Source: Berberis thunbergii (lineage: Eukaryota; Streptophyta; Magnoliopsida; Ranunculales; Berberidaceae). From it: 64,000 bases of DNA. The notes below the pieces were generated by a model that saw only the letters and a program-made list of their open reading frames with translations, did no database searches and was not told where the DNA came from. Location: assembly GCA_003290165.1 (NCBI GenBank), contig QNQO01000605.1, forward strand, positions 124,001 through 188,000. The letters run 5' to 3'. How positions within the stretch are numbered: position 1 is the stretch's first letter; each line of letters opens with the position of its first letter. Made by a program: the position numbers and the translations under genes. This document shows, piece after piece, positions 9,371-22,367 of the stretch.

Positions 9371-12300
9371 TGTCCATGTCGTGATTGCAAAAACATATAT
9401 TTGAAGACCACAAATATGGTGAAAAATGATTTGATCATAACTGGGTTTGATCGTAGTTACACTCGATGGGTATATCATGGGGAAGAGTGTGTATCACTAC
9501 CATTTAATGAGGCCACTCGTGTCAATAATGATTATGTTATGTCAGAAGATGAAAATGATGACGATGAATATTTGGATGAAGATGTTGACGAGATTCAAGA
9601 AATTTTAGGGGATGTTTACAGGGGAACACTTGGGGACACTGATTTTGGAGAAGCGTCTACTGGTGATGATATTCAATTAGGTGACATGACGTCAAAAAAG
9701 TTTAATAAGTTGTTGGGCGATGCGCAATGTCTACTTTATCCTGGTTGTGAAAAGTTCTCTAAGTTGAATTTCATTGTGAAATTGTATCATTTGAAGACAA
9801 TAAATCGGTGGAGTAATAAATCAATGGATATGTTGCTTGACTTATTGAAAATCATTTCGTTCTGGAGAAACATTACCTGGATCACATTATGAGGCGAAAA
9901 CCTTATTGCGAGATTTGGGAATTGGCTATAATTGTATACATGCATGTAAATATGATTGTGTATTATTTTGGAAGAAGCATGATGATGCAGAAACATGCCC
10001 TAATTGTGGTGAATCTAGGTGGAAGTCTAACCTAGCTAAGGGTAAGAAAATTCCACAAAAGGTGTTGCGACACTTTCCCTTAAAATTGAGACTGCAAAGG
10101 TTATTCATGTCATGCAATATAGCTAAAGATATGAAATGGCATAAAGAAAAACATGTTTCTAATGAAAATGCTTTGAGGCATCCTGCCGACGCTGAAGCTT
10201 GGAAAGAATTTGACAATGAGCATGATTGGTTTGCACAAGATTTTATAAATGTCCGTCTTGGGTTGGCAACAGATGGTTTTAATCCATTTGGTAACATGAG
10301 CACCTCTTACAGTATGTGGCCAGTAGTGCTTACCCCATACATTTTACCACCTTGGATTTGTATGAAAGAATCATTTTTTATGATGAGTTTGCTTATTCTA
10401 GGACCCAAAGCACCCGAAAATAATATTGATGTGTATTTACGACCATTAATCAATGAGTTGAAAGAATTATGGGAATATGGTATACGGGCATATGATGCAT
10501 CAATAAATCAACATTTTCAGTTGCATGCAGCGGTTTTATGGACAATAAATGACTTTCTTGCGAATGCAAATTTGTCTGGGTGGAGCACAAAACGGAAGTT
10601 GGCATGTCCTACATGCAATAGTGAGACATGCTCACTAACATTGAAGCACGGAAGGAAAATTCGTTACATGGGTCATCGTCGTTTTTGCCAACTAATCATA
10701 GTTGACGAAAAAAAACCATGACGTTTGACGGTAAACAAGAATGTAGGTTACCACCAAAAAGGTTATCTGGGGAAGATGTATTAGAGAACCTGAGTAACAT
10801 TATAGAGGTTAAATTTTGGAGGGTGTCACGTTTGAACAAGAGGAAGCGCACTGAAATGGAGCTTAATTGGACAAAGAAGAGAATTTTCTTTGAGTTATCG
10901 TACTGGCACACTCTCAAGTTGCGACACAATTAGGATGTCATGCACATTGAAAAGAATATATGCGAAAATGTATTAGGAACATTGTTGAACATTGAGAAAA
11001 AAACGAAGGATAATGTTAAGTCTCGCATGGATCTAGAAGCAATGGGTTTAAGGAAAGAGCTGCACTTGCAACCACGTGATGATTCTTATGTTATGCCACC
11101 TGCATGTTACACATTATCTAAAGTTGAGAAAAAGAGTTTGTGTGACTGGTTAAAATCAGTAAAATTTCCTGATGGCTATGCTTCCAATATTTCTCGATGT
11201 GTAAATGTCGAGACTTGTAGTTTATCAGGCATGAAGAGCCATGATTGTCACGTCTTCCTACAATGGCTACTTCCAATTGCAATTCGTGGCTACTTACGCA
11301 AGGATGTTAGCGATGCAGTAACTGAGTTGGGGTTATTTTTCAAGAAATTGTGTTCGAAAACATTATGCCCTGAAAATTTATGCCAATTGGAGAAAGACAT
11401 TGTTGTAATCCTTTGTAAACTTGAAAGAATATTTCCTCCATCATTTTTTGATGTTATGGTCCCACTTAGCCATTCACTTACCTCCGGAAGCAAAGCTTGG
11501 TGGACCTGTTCAATATCGATGGATGTATCCAATTGAAATGTGATGTGTATTCCATATTATCACCTAGTGCATTTTTTTATATCCATTGTATTTAATGGAT
11601 TCTTTGTGTCAACAGATTCCTTCACACTCTTAAACAAAATGTGAGGAATAAAGCGCGTCCAGAAGGCTCAATAGCTGAGGCGTACATTGATGATAAGTGC
11701 CTCACATTTTGTTCCATGTATCTTCGTGGGATTGAAACTAGATTTAACAGAGATGAAAGTAATGCTGATTCAGGGGAACGAGATGGGCCTAAATTAATCT
11801 CTGTGTTTGGAGATACTGCACGCATTTTAGGATCCCCAAAATATGAAAGTCTTAATCTAGAAGAGTCAACAAAAGCACGGTGGTATGTGTTGAACAATTG
11901 TGAGGAAATTGAACCATATTTGAAGTAAGATATCTCTCTAATTCATAGATGTTTTTTGTATATTAAGTTTTATACTTATATTTATCTCGTACATAGTGAA
12001 CATATCGAAGATATGAAGATGCGTTACCCTACCAATTATGAGCAAATGCATCAAGGCCAATTTCCAAAGTTGTTTGAACATCGAGTAAGCATTAGTTTCA
12101 TTTAATCTTCAAATTTGATTCTAATACTATCTTATTTGTAAACTTACGATCCTATTTGAAATATTATGTAATAGATGAAGTCATTGCGTGATCATAATTC
12201 TGTAGAAGCAAATAATCAACTTTACTCATTAGCGTGTGGTTTTGATCGACGAGTTTTGAGATATTCAGGTTGCATTGTAAACGGGATTAGATTCCGCACG

Positions 12301-12899
12301 CAAGACCGTGATAGCAATCGAACTACACAAAACTACGGTGTTGTTGTTACAGGCACGCATAAAGGCAAAGAAGTTGATTTTTATTGTGCTTTGATTGATG
12401 TTTTCGAGTTAAATTATTGCATGGCTAATCGCATTTACTTATTCAAGTGTAATTGGTGGGACATCGAAAACAAAAAACATGGAATTCAGACAGATGGCCA
12501 CTTTACAAACATCAATTTATCTCATAAATGGTATAAAAGTGACCCGTTTATCCTAGCAAGCCAAGCTCAGCAAGTATTTTACCTTGAGGATACCACTAAA
12601 GTAGGGACTTCTTGGCATGTAGTATAGAAAATAAAGCCTAGAATTGAATATGATGTTCCTGAGAAGACTTGTCCACATGGGGTAATGTGAATGTATTGCA
12701 TGATGATGTTTATGTGGTACCGTTGCATAGAAATGATATACAAGCAGACCATGTTGAAGCCTCAATCATACATGATAAGCAAAATATGGCTTTAGTTGAT
12801 GATGATGAAATTGATGAGTTGGAAGACATAATCGATAGTAATGATAGTAATGAAGGACTACCATTTCCAAGTGATAGCGACACAGAAGAGGAATATTGA
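9371..12899 (+). pseudogene. CACTA tnp2 transposase (Transposase_21/DUF4218/DUF4216), disrupted
   Basis: Catalytic subunit of CACTA transposition. The visible order is the N-terminal CPCRDC zinc-binding motif; the tnp2 core with HACKYDCVLFWKKH, CPNCGESRWK, LGLATDGFNPFGNMSTSYSM, GWSTK and GYMGHRRF-like motifs (9,890-10,700); MHIEKNICENVLGTLL (10,940); the RPEGSIAEAYIDDKCLTF region (11,641-11,926); a small exon at 11,998-12,083; and a DUF4216-type exon (12,175-12,627). It ends in an acidic tail. Lesions: the N-terminus is cut by element 1, one-base frame slips near 9,850, 10,687 and 11,460, TGA for Trp near 10,705, TAG where MHIEKN is normally preceded by LD (10,931-10,933), and TAG at 12,625. 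Not functional. Confidence 0.92.
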
Positions 12900-13119
12900 T
12901 TTATATGCGGTAGTGTTCTGTGTAATAAGGTGATTTAAAGATTTTTTATTTTTTATTTTTTATTTTCAAATGGTGTTAAAAAGTGCAAATTCAAATGTTA
13001 TGACAATAATTTTTTCATATGGCTATATTTAATATTATTTTATTTTCTTAGTGTTTATAATTATTATGAAATGTCTATTAAAATCTTTGATTTATTGTTC
13101 ATCAATGTCACAGGATACT

Positions 13120-14797
13120 ATGGCACCAGGAAGATCAAGATATAAAGTAGGATCCATTTCTTTGCCACGCCGATCACAGCCGGAGTTGGATCAATCTCCA
13201 CAACATGCGTTGAACCCTTCACTTCTTTCCGAATCTTCTGTTAATCCGACCAGGGTTTCTATCAATTCGAATAGATCTATCACACGTAACATTTTATGTA
13301 AGCTTGAACTTTTTTTTTTCGTGGTTTTGTCAATCCTGTTATGGTTCAAGTAGTTAATATATGTAATTTTTTTCATAGCATCATCAATGAATAAAAAATG
13401 ACGTGGTAGGAGTCATGGATTATCGCTACAAAAGTTAACACGTGGTGGTAACAAGGTGCACGTTGATATCCCGGGCGATTACATTAGACCTGTTGGTATT
13501 TATGCTTCAGAATTTACTGCAGAGGTTGGCATTTTAGCTCGAACCTTGATCCCGGCATCAAGTATGTGGCGAGATGTCAAGGTGGTTGACAAAGAACACA
13601 TTTATCAATGTTTGAAAGCAAGTTCTAAGTTATTATAATTATTTTTATTGTATTTTGTTCATTTGTTGTTGAAAACATATATTAGTATTCAATTTGTTGT
13701 TTATTACTTTGCAGGATAAGTTTGAAATTGATACAAGTGATCCTCATGTTATTCTCACTATTGATGACATGATTCAACATCGCCTATCTGATTATCGGTC
13801 AGACTTATACAAACATTATAAGAAGTTTGATACACGTGAGGAAGCACTTCAGAATACACCATTAGAAGTTACGATTGATGAATGGAAAGTCCTCTGTGAA
13901 CGATTTAGTTCAGAGAAATTTCAGGTAATTTACATATCTGTATATAAATTATCAATTTTAAATGATAAAGCTAAATAGGCATATTCTTATAGACTACAAA
14001 TCCTTACATATAATTCCATTATATTGTTTAACGTTGTACACAGAAAAGAAGAAAAATAAATTCTCAAAATAAGAAAAATGGTGAATTGCCTCATACCTCC
14101 GGTTCCAAGTCATTTGTTCGAAATCTATATGATAAGGTAAGATTCTTAATTGCGTTCATTTTTATCATATCTTATATCACATATCATTCATTACAATGTG
14201 TTATAACTGCGCAGCGAAATCCAGAGACTGGCCAAGTGCCTAGTGAGATAGATCATTACAAGAATGTACATTGTCGAAAAACAGGAGAATGGGTTCACGT
14301 GTCAGCGGAGGCTAATTGGGTAAGAAATTGACTAGAAATTAAATTATATAGGCGCTTAAGTTGTATCTTATCAACTTTTAATTGTGTTATCACAACAAAA
14401 TATGGAGCTAATGCGCAATGAACCAACACCAAATGGTACTAAAAAGAGTGAATTGGAGATCATGAATGAGGTCTTTGGGATAAAATCAGGATATGTACGT
14501 GGGCTAGGGCATGGAGCCAAGCTCATGGTAACCTCTAGATCAAGCTCCAAACGTAGATTAATAGAGGTGAGTGCTAGTCGTAGAGCAGAGAATGCTGAAA
14601 AAGAGAATCAGCAATTACGTAAACGAGTAGATGAGTTGATAGATGAAATAAGGATGAAACAAACTACGGTGGAGACGAAGTTATCTAAACGGGTGGAACA
14701 AATGCAAAAGGACCAACAGAATCAGATACAAAATATGTTTCAGAATTTCATGTCAGGACATACGCAGCTGTCTGGAGCCTCGCATCATTCACGGTAA
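13120..14797 (+). pseudogene. Plant transposase_24 (Ptta/En-Spm) gene of element C
   Basis: A multi-exon gene just downstream of tnp2. Exon 1 starts at the ATG at 13,120 and ends at 13,300 or so. Exon 2 (13,379 on) has VDIPGDYIRPVGIYASEFTA and GILARTLIPASSMWRDV. Exon 3 (13,715-13,924) has DMIQHRLSDYRSDLYKHYKK and EWKVLCERFSSEKFQ. Exon 4 (14,042-14,136) has HTSGSKSFVRNLYDK. Exon 5 (14,215-14,319) has DHYKNVHCRKTGEWVH. Exon 6 runs to 14,797, with a heptad-like coiled coil rich in E, K and Q. This is the full domain order of the family, whose members bind CACTA ends. A TGA near 13,398 in exon 2 breaks the frame unless a different acceptor is used. Confidence 0.85.
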
Positions 14798-16480
14798 TGT
14801 TTTTTTTTTCCAAGTCAAGTAAATTTTTTTTTTCATTATGTTTTGTTGCTTAATATTTGTTTGTCAAGAACATGGCAAACAAATACTATGAATCATTTGA
14901 GTAGTTTAATTGTGAAACATCTAAGTAGTATTTGTTAGTCATTTAATTGTGAAGCATTTGAGTTGTTTAATTGTGAAGCATTTGAGTAGTATCTAAGTAG
15001 TATGAGCAGTATCTGTTAGAATCTTAGTTTAACTGTGAAGCCAGCTTTGCTCTCTTGTGTGGTAGTATTTGACAAGGTGGGACTCAAAGATTGAAAGGGT
15101 TCTTGAACCCATCTTTCGTGTTAGCTTTATTTCCTAGAATTATGGAATGGGATTCTCAATGAGATATAGATTACAAGATATAGACAGATTGAAAGGAGGT
15201 TGAAATTATTTTCCCCGAAAATAACACCAACAAAATATACTATCTCAAACAAAAAGAACCTCCTCCCAACAGCTTACATAACCCTTGAATCGGACACCTT
15301 GGCACTCCATAAACACCCTACATCAGCTGAATAACAAACTTTTGATTTCTAAGATACAAACATGCATGTAACTCACTTTTTTCTCAATGAGTTTTCTATC
15401 CCATTCCAACAATAGTTTCACTGCACTGCAAAATATTTTTTGTTAAAATTCTAGGAAAAACTTATCAGATGTCTTGAACCAGTTAGCCAGACATTAATGG
15501 TATGCCAAGGGTCATCTATTTGGCAATCCATTGGCTAGGTGCTGGATAAAGGGGTCTGTACTTTTTCAACTGTTACAGGATAATGGAAGACTGTCTTGTG
15601 CTTTACTGCTTTTACATCACAAATTTTCAGTTTGCTTTTCTAGGTTATTTCTTGCTGATGCAAGCAACTCATTCCTGCAGCAATTCTTTATGTCTATTGC
15701 GCAGTGAAGATATATCTGGTTTCATTCATGCATAAGATGCTTGTTTTGGATTCATATACTTATTCCGTGCAGATATATACTTATTCATGCATAAGATGCT
15801 TATTCATGCATATATATCTGGTTTCATTCAGTGCGGATATATATTGATTCATGCATAAGATGCTTGCTGATTTGTGTGCCATTGTGTGCTGATTTGTGTG
15901 CTGGTCTCTGAAGCATAGTCTTGTTGCTATATGACAAGACTATTGTGTGCTGATTTGTGGATTATGACAGCATAGTGTTATGCTATTTGTGTGCTGATTT
16001 GTGAAGCATAGTCTTGTTGCTGTATGACAACAACTTTGACAGTGGGCTCGACTACCAACATCCATGTCAAACCTATAGTCACAATCATATACTTAATGAA
16101 TACAGTTGTTTCTTATAACCTATAGCCAGAGTAATTTAAGCGTAGTCATATAACCTATATGGTTGTGTCCTATATAGTTGAAAAAGAACACTATAAGAGT
16201 ATTATATAGTGTCCTATAAGAGTATTATAGAGTGTCATATATGAATACTACCATAACTATAAGAGTATTCATACTATATGGTAATATTCATATATGGTAC
16301 TATATAGTGTTCTATATACTAATTTAAGCGTGTCCTATATAGTGTTCATATATATATGTATATACTATGCATAAGGATATATGGTAGTGTTCTATATACT
16401 ATGCATAAGGATATAGTCTTATGTAATCCAACATGCTTACAATATGATTACCATATTTTTTGGCTGATTGAAAGATTGTT
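14798..16480. repeat. Low-complexity repeats, no gene
   Basis: Short imperfect repeats dominate: ATTGTGAAGCATTTGAGTAG (14,910-15,000), TTCATGCATAAGATGCTT (15,720-15,860), TGTGTGCTGATTTGTG (15,870-16,010) and TATATAGTGTTC/ACTATAAGAGTAT (16,170-16,420). No coding sequence is supported. A short exon-like end of element C (GGAGTCGAGGAGAGCGACAA) may lie at 16,509. Confidence 0.6.
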
Positions 16481-16869
16481 TTATTTTCAGAGATTAGAGC
16501 AATATCAATGGAGTCGAGGAGAGCGACAATGATGAGAACCACTAGAAAAAATATCATTGTTTGAAGAAAGTACACCTCGAAGTCACCTAGCTACTCAACC
16601 AAGTTGTGGGTGTTGTTTAGCATGCATATGCCGAAGAACTTTTGAATTCCACTATGACGGAATTAATATTTACTTGATTTTTAGAAATTATTTATTGAAT
16701 TTTAATTGATACGAAGTTTGTAGGATTGTTAGTGGAGCTTAAAGATTGGTTTGATGATTATATTGTTAGACTTAATTTTCAAGATTTGTTCTATGACAGA
16801 TTCAATTAATTTTTGCATAAGATTGTTGATAAAATATCTAATGTTGGTTGAAGAGTAGTCAACAATTTG

Positions 16870-17759
16870 GCGACAAAAAATTGAAGGAAAATTTATAACC
16901 AAATCATTCCTTGATTAAAGTAGTTTAACATGTTTTTTAAAGACAATTTTCTTGGGTATAAAACCAACAATTTGTCATGGTATTAAACTATTTCTGACAA
17001 AAACTATGTTGGTATTCATTAAATTTTCCTACAAAATTTTCTTGGAAAATGTTCAACTATTTGTTGTTTATCCTAAGCCTTTTTCAAGGTACATTTCATG
17101 GTTAAATATATTATACATTTATCAAGGAATAATGTTTTCTTGATGAAAGTATATTGTTTAGCTACAAAATTGTGTTTCCTTGGTATATATGCTTTATGTG
17201 TTTATCAACTATTTTTTTTCTTGGTATAGGTAAATACCTCTTCCCACAAAAATCACCCTTGGATTTACGATCCCTTTTCTGCAACAAAATGAATCGTTGG
17301 TAAAGATGTTTGATTTTTAACAACGAATTTCCTTGGTAATTACTAACGATACCTATGAAAACTTTCGTTGATATACATGCATTTTACCAACGAAAAAGTT
17401 CTATGATAATGGTTGTTACCTTTGCCAACGCCAATTTTCCTTGATGATTTTAAGATTTTTCAAGAAAACATTCATAGGTAAATAAAATAGATTTTGCAAC
17501 AAACAATTTGTTGGTAAATACATTTGATTTTTACCAACGAATTTCTTTGGTAGTTGTTAGTATTATCAACAAAATATTTCATTGACTTAGCATCCCTTTT
17601 ACCAACAAAAACTGTAATTCCTTGACAAATACCTTTAGCTACAGGGATGCCTCCTAGAACCCACCAACGAATTTTTTCCTTGTTAAAAATATTTTTCAAC
17701 AAAATTTTGAGCTTTGTCAAGGATATTTTTTCTTGAAAAATGCCTTAATTGTTGTAGTG
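16870..17759. repeat. Subterminal repeats and right terminus of CACTA element C
   Basis: Recurring units such as ACAACGAATTTCCTTGGTAA (17,320), TTACCAACGAAAAAG (17,380) and TTTACCAACGAATTTCTTTGG (17,530) are in both orientations, ending in TTGTTGTAGTG at 17,759. The next bases ATA are the presumed target duplication. Confidence 0.78.
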
Positions 17760-19043
17760 ATAGACTCTTCTTAAGGGTTGTTCCATAGCTGATTGATGCG
17801 ACTCCTTGAATCAATAATAGAATACAAATGAATAACTCCCACAAAAAATGCTTCATAATCGTCAAAGACATGGATGTTAAGTGAAAGCAATAATAAGAAA
17901 CTTGTAAGACAGATTATGTGTCTACACTCTGACCATATTTATAAACAAAACACTTAAATACCAAATGGAAAACCAAACCATGCCTTAACAAATTCTCCTA
18001 TATTTGAGTAGCCCAGGTTTTATATTTGACAGGCAAGTTATCGCCTTCTTCATGATGTTTGTTAGCTATACAACTTATCACACTGGTTTTGTCGTGTTGG
18101 CAGTCAGCAACAACTGCTGCTTACACAAGCTGCAAGCAGCACCAGGCCAGCAAACTAAAACTAAAACTGCAGGGATTAGAATAACAAAATGGACTAGGGA
18201 GCAGGGATTTTACAGTACATATGAGGATGATTAGAATAACAAAATGGACTAGGGAACTGGGATTATATGTTTATTTTGTTCTATAATCCACCAAAAGTTA
18301 AAAACAAGTTGCAGAGTATCAAATATCCAAATAATATGATACATGCTCGACATTATCTTGTTTTCTGCATTTTTATTTATGAAAATATATAACACAATAA
18401 ATCCAAAAAGATCAGATGGACTAAGAATATCGAAGATACCTGTGCATATGTACAACTTTGTGTTAGTCTAAAGGTTTCTGAATCCCTAAGTTATTGATTA
18501 TTCCATGAGTATACTAAATTTATGCATATAGTATAAAGGTTCTTTTTTTTCCTTATCTTCTAGCTTATATTCACTATTGATATTCTTTTCATGTACTATG
18601 AATATGATAAAGAAAGAAAGAAAACAGTTTGTCTTGATACGAAAAATCTTTTTGGTTCGAAAATGTTTTATTGTCTTCAAATTTCACCATTATCTTGTTT
18701 CACTTCACCCATTTCTGTGCAATTTATTTGTTTACCTCCTAAAACTAAAATAGATTCATTTTCCTGTTCTAGGATAATAGATTCAGAGAAGGGAGAAGAT
18801 CCGTCAGAAACTCGAAGAGGATAAGGTATATGTTGAATTCTCAACTTATCTTTTATTGAGGTATGATTGAAGAATAATTTGTTTAAGTTCATACTTCATA
18901 AACACATTTAATGAGGCTAAGAATTCTTATTTTATGTTGAATTCTTATTATTGTTATTACTAATATTATTATTATCATTATTATTTTGGGTGGCCTTCTT
19001 TTACTTGAGCATATATCTAGTATGAACTGTATAGTATACCTTC
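17760..19043. other. Non-coding flank, one exon-like scrap
   Basis: AT-rich sequence with no gene I recognise. Around 18,780-18,826 a segment after TAG reads QRREKIRQKLEEDK before a GTATAT, which could be one more captured exon. Short trinucleotide-like ATT runs lie at 18,940-18,990. Confidence 0.4.
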
Positions 19044-19966
19044 TTTATTTCTATTTGTTTTCTCAAAACAATTCTAAGAACAATTCTTGGATGAACACCT
19101 CGTTATACTAGCGATAACCTAGTATCGGCACCGTTCTCTTGAACTGTTCAAAAAATTATCTTCGAATGATTATTGTTATTCTTAACTGTTTTTATCTGTG
19201 TGTTTTACTATTTCTGTATGTTCTTTCTCCTGTGTTCAAGTATTTGTTCTAGATTGTAAGTTTAGGTTGCTTTCTGAAACCTTGTAGTCTTGGGTGCAAA
19301 ATTGGTATCAGATGAACTGAAACTGATTGGAAAGATGGAGGTAGTGTCAATAAAAACATATCTTTATATCTATTTGTTTTCTCAAAACAATTCTAAGAAC
19401 AATTCTTGGATGTGCACCTCGTTACACTAGCGGTAACCTAGTATCGACACCGTTCTCTTAACTGTTCAAAGAATTATCTTCAAATGATTATTGCTATTCT
19501 TGTCTATTTTTATCTGTGTGTTTTACTATTTCTGTATGTTCTTTCTCCTGTGTTCAAGTATATGTTCTAGACTGTAAGTTTAGTTTGCTTTCTGAAACCT
19601 AGTAGTCATGGGTGCAAAATTGGCATCAGATGAACTGAAACTGATTGGAAAGATGGAGGTAGTGTCAATAAAAGCATATCTTTATTTCTATTTTTTTTCT
19701 CAAAACAATTCTTGGATGAACACCTCGTTATACTAGCGGTAACCTAGTATCGACACCGTTCTCTTAACTGTTCAAAGAATTATCTTCAAATGATTATTGC
19801 TATTCTTGTCTATTTTTATCTGTGTGTTTTACTATTTCTGTATGTTCTTTCTCCTGTGTTCAAGTATATGTTCTAGACTGTAAATTTAGTTTGCTTTCTG
19901 AAACCTAGTAGTCCTAGGTGCAAAATTGGTATCAGATGAACTGAAACTGATTGGAAAGATGGAAAT
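19044..19966. repeat. Tandem repeat, 318-319 bp unit, 2.9 copies
   Basis: The anchor CTCAAAACAATTCT begins at 19,062, 19,381 and 19,699, giving periods of 319 and 318 bp. Each unit contains CACCTCGTTA.ACTAGCGGTAACC, TGTGTGTTTTACTATTTCTG and GGTGCAAAATTGGTATCAGA. The third copy lacks a small AATTCTAAGAAC duplication. No reading frame is kept across units. Confidence 0.92.
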
Positions 19967-20418
19967 AGTAGGGTACTCCCATGTATTCCATGTGTATTGA
20001 ATACTAGTTGATTAAGCAGACACTCTTAGATATTATTCTAGTAAACTAATTTGCTTCTTAAGCCAATTCATGGGCCTCAAAGGGAGATGATTAAGGGGAA
20101 GATAGCCTCTTCATGGTATGGGTCCTATGGAGGTTATCCTCGTAAAAGTGTCACTCTCAACCTTTTGATTTTCATGAGTCTTTTACTAAAGTTAATCTTT
20201 TAATTTTTTGTGTGTAGAAATGTCAACAATTCCTTTGGATAAGTTGGGAAAGGGAAGCTTTGTAGCTATGAATTCAGATTGGCTTTTCCAATGCTTTATA
20301 AAAATCTATTTTTGGTGATATGTTGTGGAAGGAAATTATCTATAAATGTAGTGTATATAGTTGTTTCTTATTTCTTTTTGTTTGATAATGGTTAATATCT
20401 ATAATGTCATTGATAGAA

Positions 20419-22062
20419 ATGGGTAGTACTCGCGGCAATCTCTCCACCAATGATGTCACTACATCTACAAATGATGACAGTGAAGTTAAAAAAGACCATA
20501 CAGTTCAATGTCCATGGTTTAGCAGTTGGACCTGGTGCTAGAAATTTCAATAAACACATTGGAAAGCTTGTTGAAACCCTTGTGCCCATCAAATTCAAGG
20601 GTTGGCACCATGTTACTGACAACTACAAAGAGGATGTGTGGAATGGCCTCAAGGTGAGATTTTACATCATTGATTTTCATAATGCCTTATTTTATTGTCA
20701 ACTTATATCTCAATGGCTTATTTGCAGTGTGATTACGACATCCCAAATTATGTGAAAAGGAGTGTGCATTTGAAAATGCTTGAATATTTTAGAAGGTTCA
20801 AGGAAAATCTTAGGAAGGATTATTTGGATAAGTATCCTACCATTGAGGAACAAGAGAAGCATGTTCCAAATGGTGTAAGATAGGAGGATTGGAAGGAGTT
20901 TGTTCACTATGAGAGCACCCCTGAAGCGAAGGTAATTAGATCCCAAAATGACAAAAACAAAAAGGCTTCAAAATATGTATGGGGGGGGGGGGGGGGGGGG
21001 GTTGGTGGCCAAAAAAGTGTTGCAAAAGTAGAGTATGAAATGGTAATTGAGTTTCTAGCTACTAGTACAATAATAACCATTTAACTATATAGGCTGAGAC
21101 TAATCTTTCAAGTATATAGGTTAAAAATAACCCTGATGGGGAACCAGTCACACGAACTGATATATGGATTGCTTGTCACACAGGAAAGGATGGAAAACCC
21201 ACGCATGGTGCTGAACTATATATGGTATGTGCCCAATGATGTCTTTTATACATAATTCTTAATTTACTTTGTAGTTGTTTGAATATTATTTGTGTCCTGA
21301 TTTATTTTATTTTTTCATTCTTTTGAAGGAACAAGTTAAAGTAAAAAGGCCGCCTTGCAAGAATCTTCAACCGAGGGTACCACTGACCTCACTATTGATA
21401 ATGATCCTCTAAGCCAAGTGTTTTGCCAAGAAGAAAGGGGACGTGTTCGTTGTGTTGGAATCACCGTCTCTAAAAGGAAGTATGATGCTGCACTTCCCGC
21501 TTGTTCATTGCTTTTGGATAAAACATTGGAAGTAAAAAAATTTAGCGAAAAATATGATAGATTAGAAGAAAATGTTAAATGGATACGAGAGAGACTTGAA
21601 AATGGAACTTATGTGAGACCATCAACAAGTGAGGGAACACAAGGAGGAACACAAAGAACTAAAGATACACCTTCATCCCGTGCACAATCGACAAGGCAAC
21701 AAGAAAATCCATTACCTCCATCTCCATTACCACCATCTCCATTACAACTATCTTCTCAAGGTGTTGCGAGGTTTCCTTCTCCAAGCAATCATGTTCCTTC
21801 AGTGTCAAGGACTTACAAAGTTTGTGATTAGTATAAGAATGTCATTGCGATAGCAATAGAGGTTGTAGATCATATCCATCGATTCTCTTGCGATTGCCAT
21901 GGATCATTGAACCCTGCAACAGAGATCAGACTTTCCTTATGCTTCAAATATAGGATTGAGGTGAAACTTTACAAGAGTGATCCAAAAGGAGACATGATGG
22001 GGGATTTGGACGTTGGTGATTTATTCGTATGGTGTAAAAATCATGTGGAACTTGATGATTGA
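20419..22062 (+). pseudogene. Transposase_24-like CACTA accessory gene, copy II
   Basis: The sister of the copy at 291-1,952, sharing leader, exon structure and 3' block. Exon 1 runs from the ATG at 20,419 to 20,653, and exon 2 starts at 20,728. It keeps GWHHVTDNYKEDVWNGLK, YLDKYPTIEEQEKHVPNGVR, a basic coiled segment, a shorter proline-rich LPPSPLPPSPL stretch and the LNPATEIRLSLC block. Lesions are an extra A near 20,487 that shifts the start of exon 1, TAG at 20,881-20,883 where copy I has GAG, and a 21-G run at 20,981 that scrambles the frame. Different lesions in the two copies indicate independent decay. Confidence 0.72.
20981..21001. repeat. Homopolymer of 21 G
   Basis: Twenty-one consecutive G within the accessory pseudogene, where copy I at the matching place (about 857) has only seven. 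It may be real slippage or an assembly uncertainty. Confidence 0.9.
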
Positions 22063-22246
22063 TAGTTACAACTATGTTGGAAGCAATGTAATGGTGGCAG
22101 CAAAAGAGGAGCTGAGTAAAATACACACGGGCACGTGATTGTTCATGTTAAGGTAAATTGCCCCATTTTTTCATGGAGTCTACGCTCTGAATAAAAAAAA
22201 AAAGCAGGAAAAGCTTATAAATTAATTCATTTGATCATATATGCAG

Positions 22247-22367
22247 GATCACAAGGATAGAATCTTGAACTAAACTATCTCAATGTCAAAAAGCACAACT
22301 GCAGAACCTGCTGCTCATGTCCATGCTTCCTATGGATGATGCAGATGAAAGGGACTGCATTTTGGAG
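22247..22367 (+). CDS. Exon-like open segment, unidentified
   Basis: Flanked by TATGCAG and GAG/GTGAGA. One frame ends QLQNLLLMSMLPMDDADERD then CILE, but has an upstream stop. Probably a captured exon in element 2; family not recognised. Confidence 0.3.

Larger units (their letters stand above)
9371..17759 (+). mobile_element. CACTA element C with decayed tnp2 and transposase_24 genes (visible right part)
   Basis: The right terminus is AATTGTTGTAGTG at 17,747-17,759 (reverse complement CACTACAACAATT), preceded by dispersed ACCAACGAATTTCCTTGGTA-like subterminal repeats. It carries the standard CACTA gene pair in tandem: tnp2 transposase, then transposase_24. The tnp2 gene starts in the middle of its N-terminal zinc-binding region exactly where element 1 ends, so element 1 interrupts it and the rest should lie left of the window. 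The terminus differs from that of elements 1, 2 and A, so this is a separate family. Confidence 0.8.
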
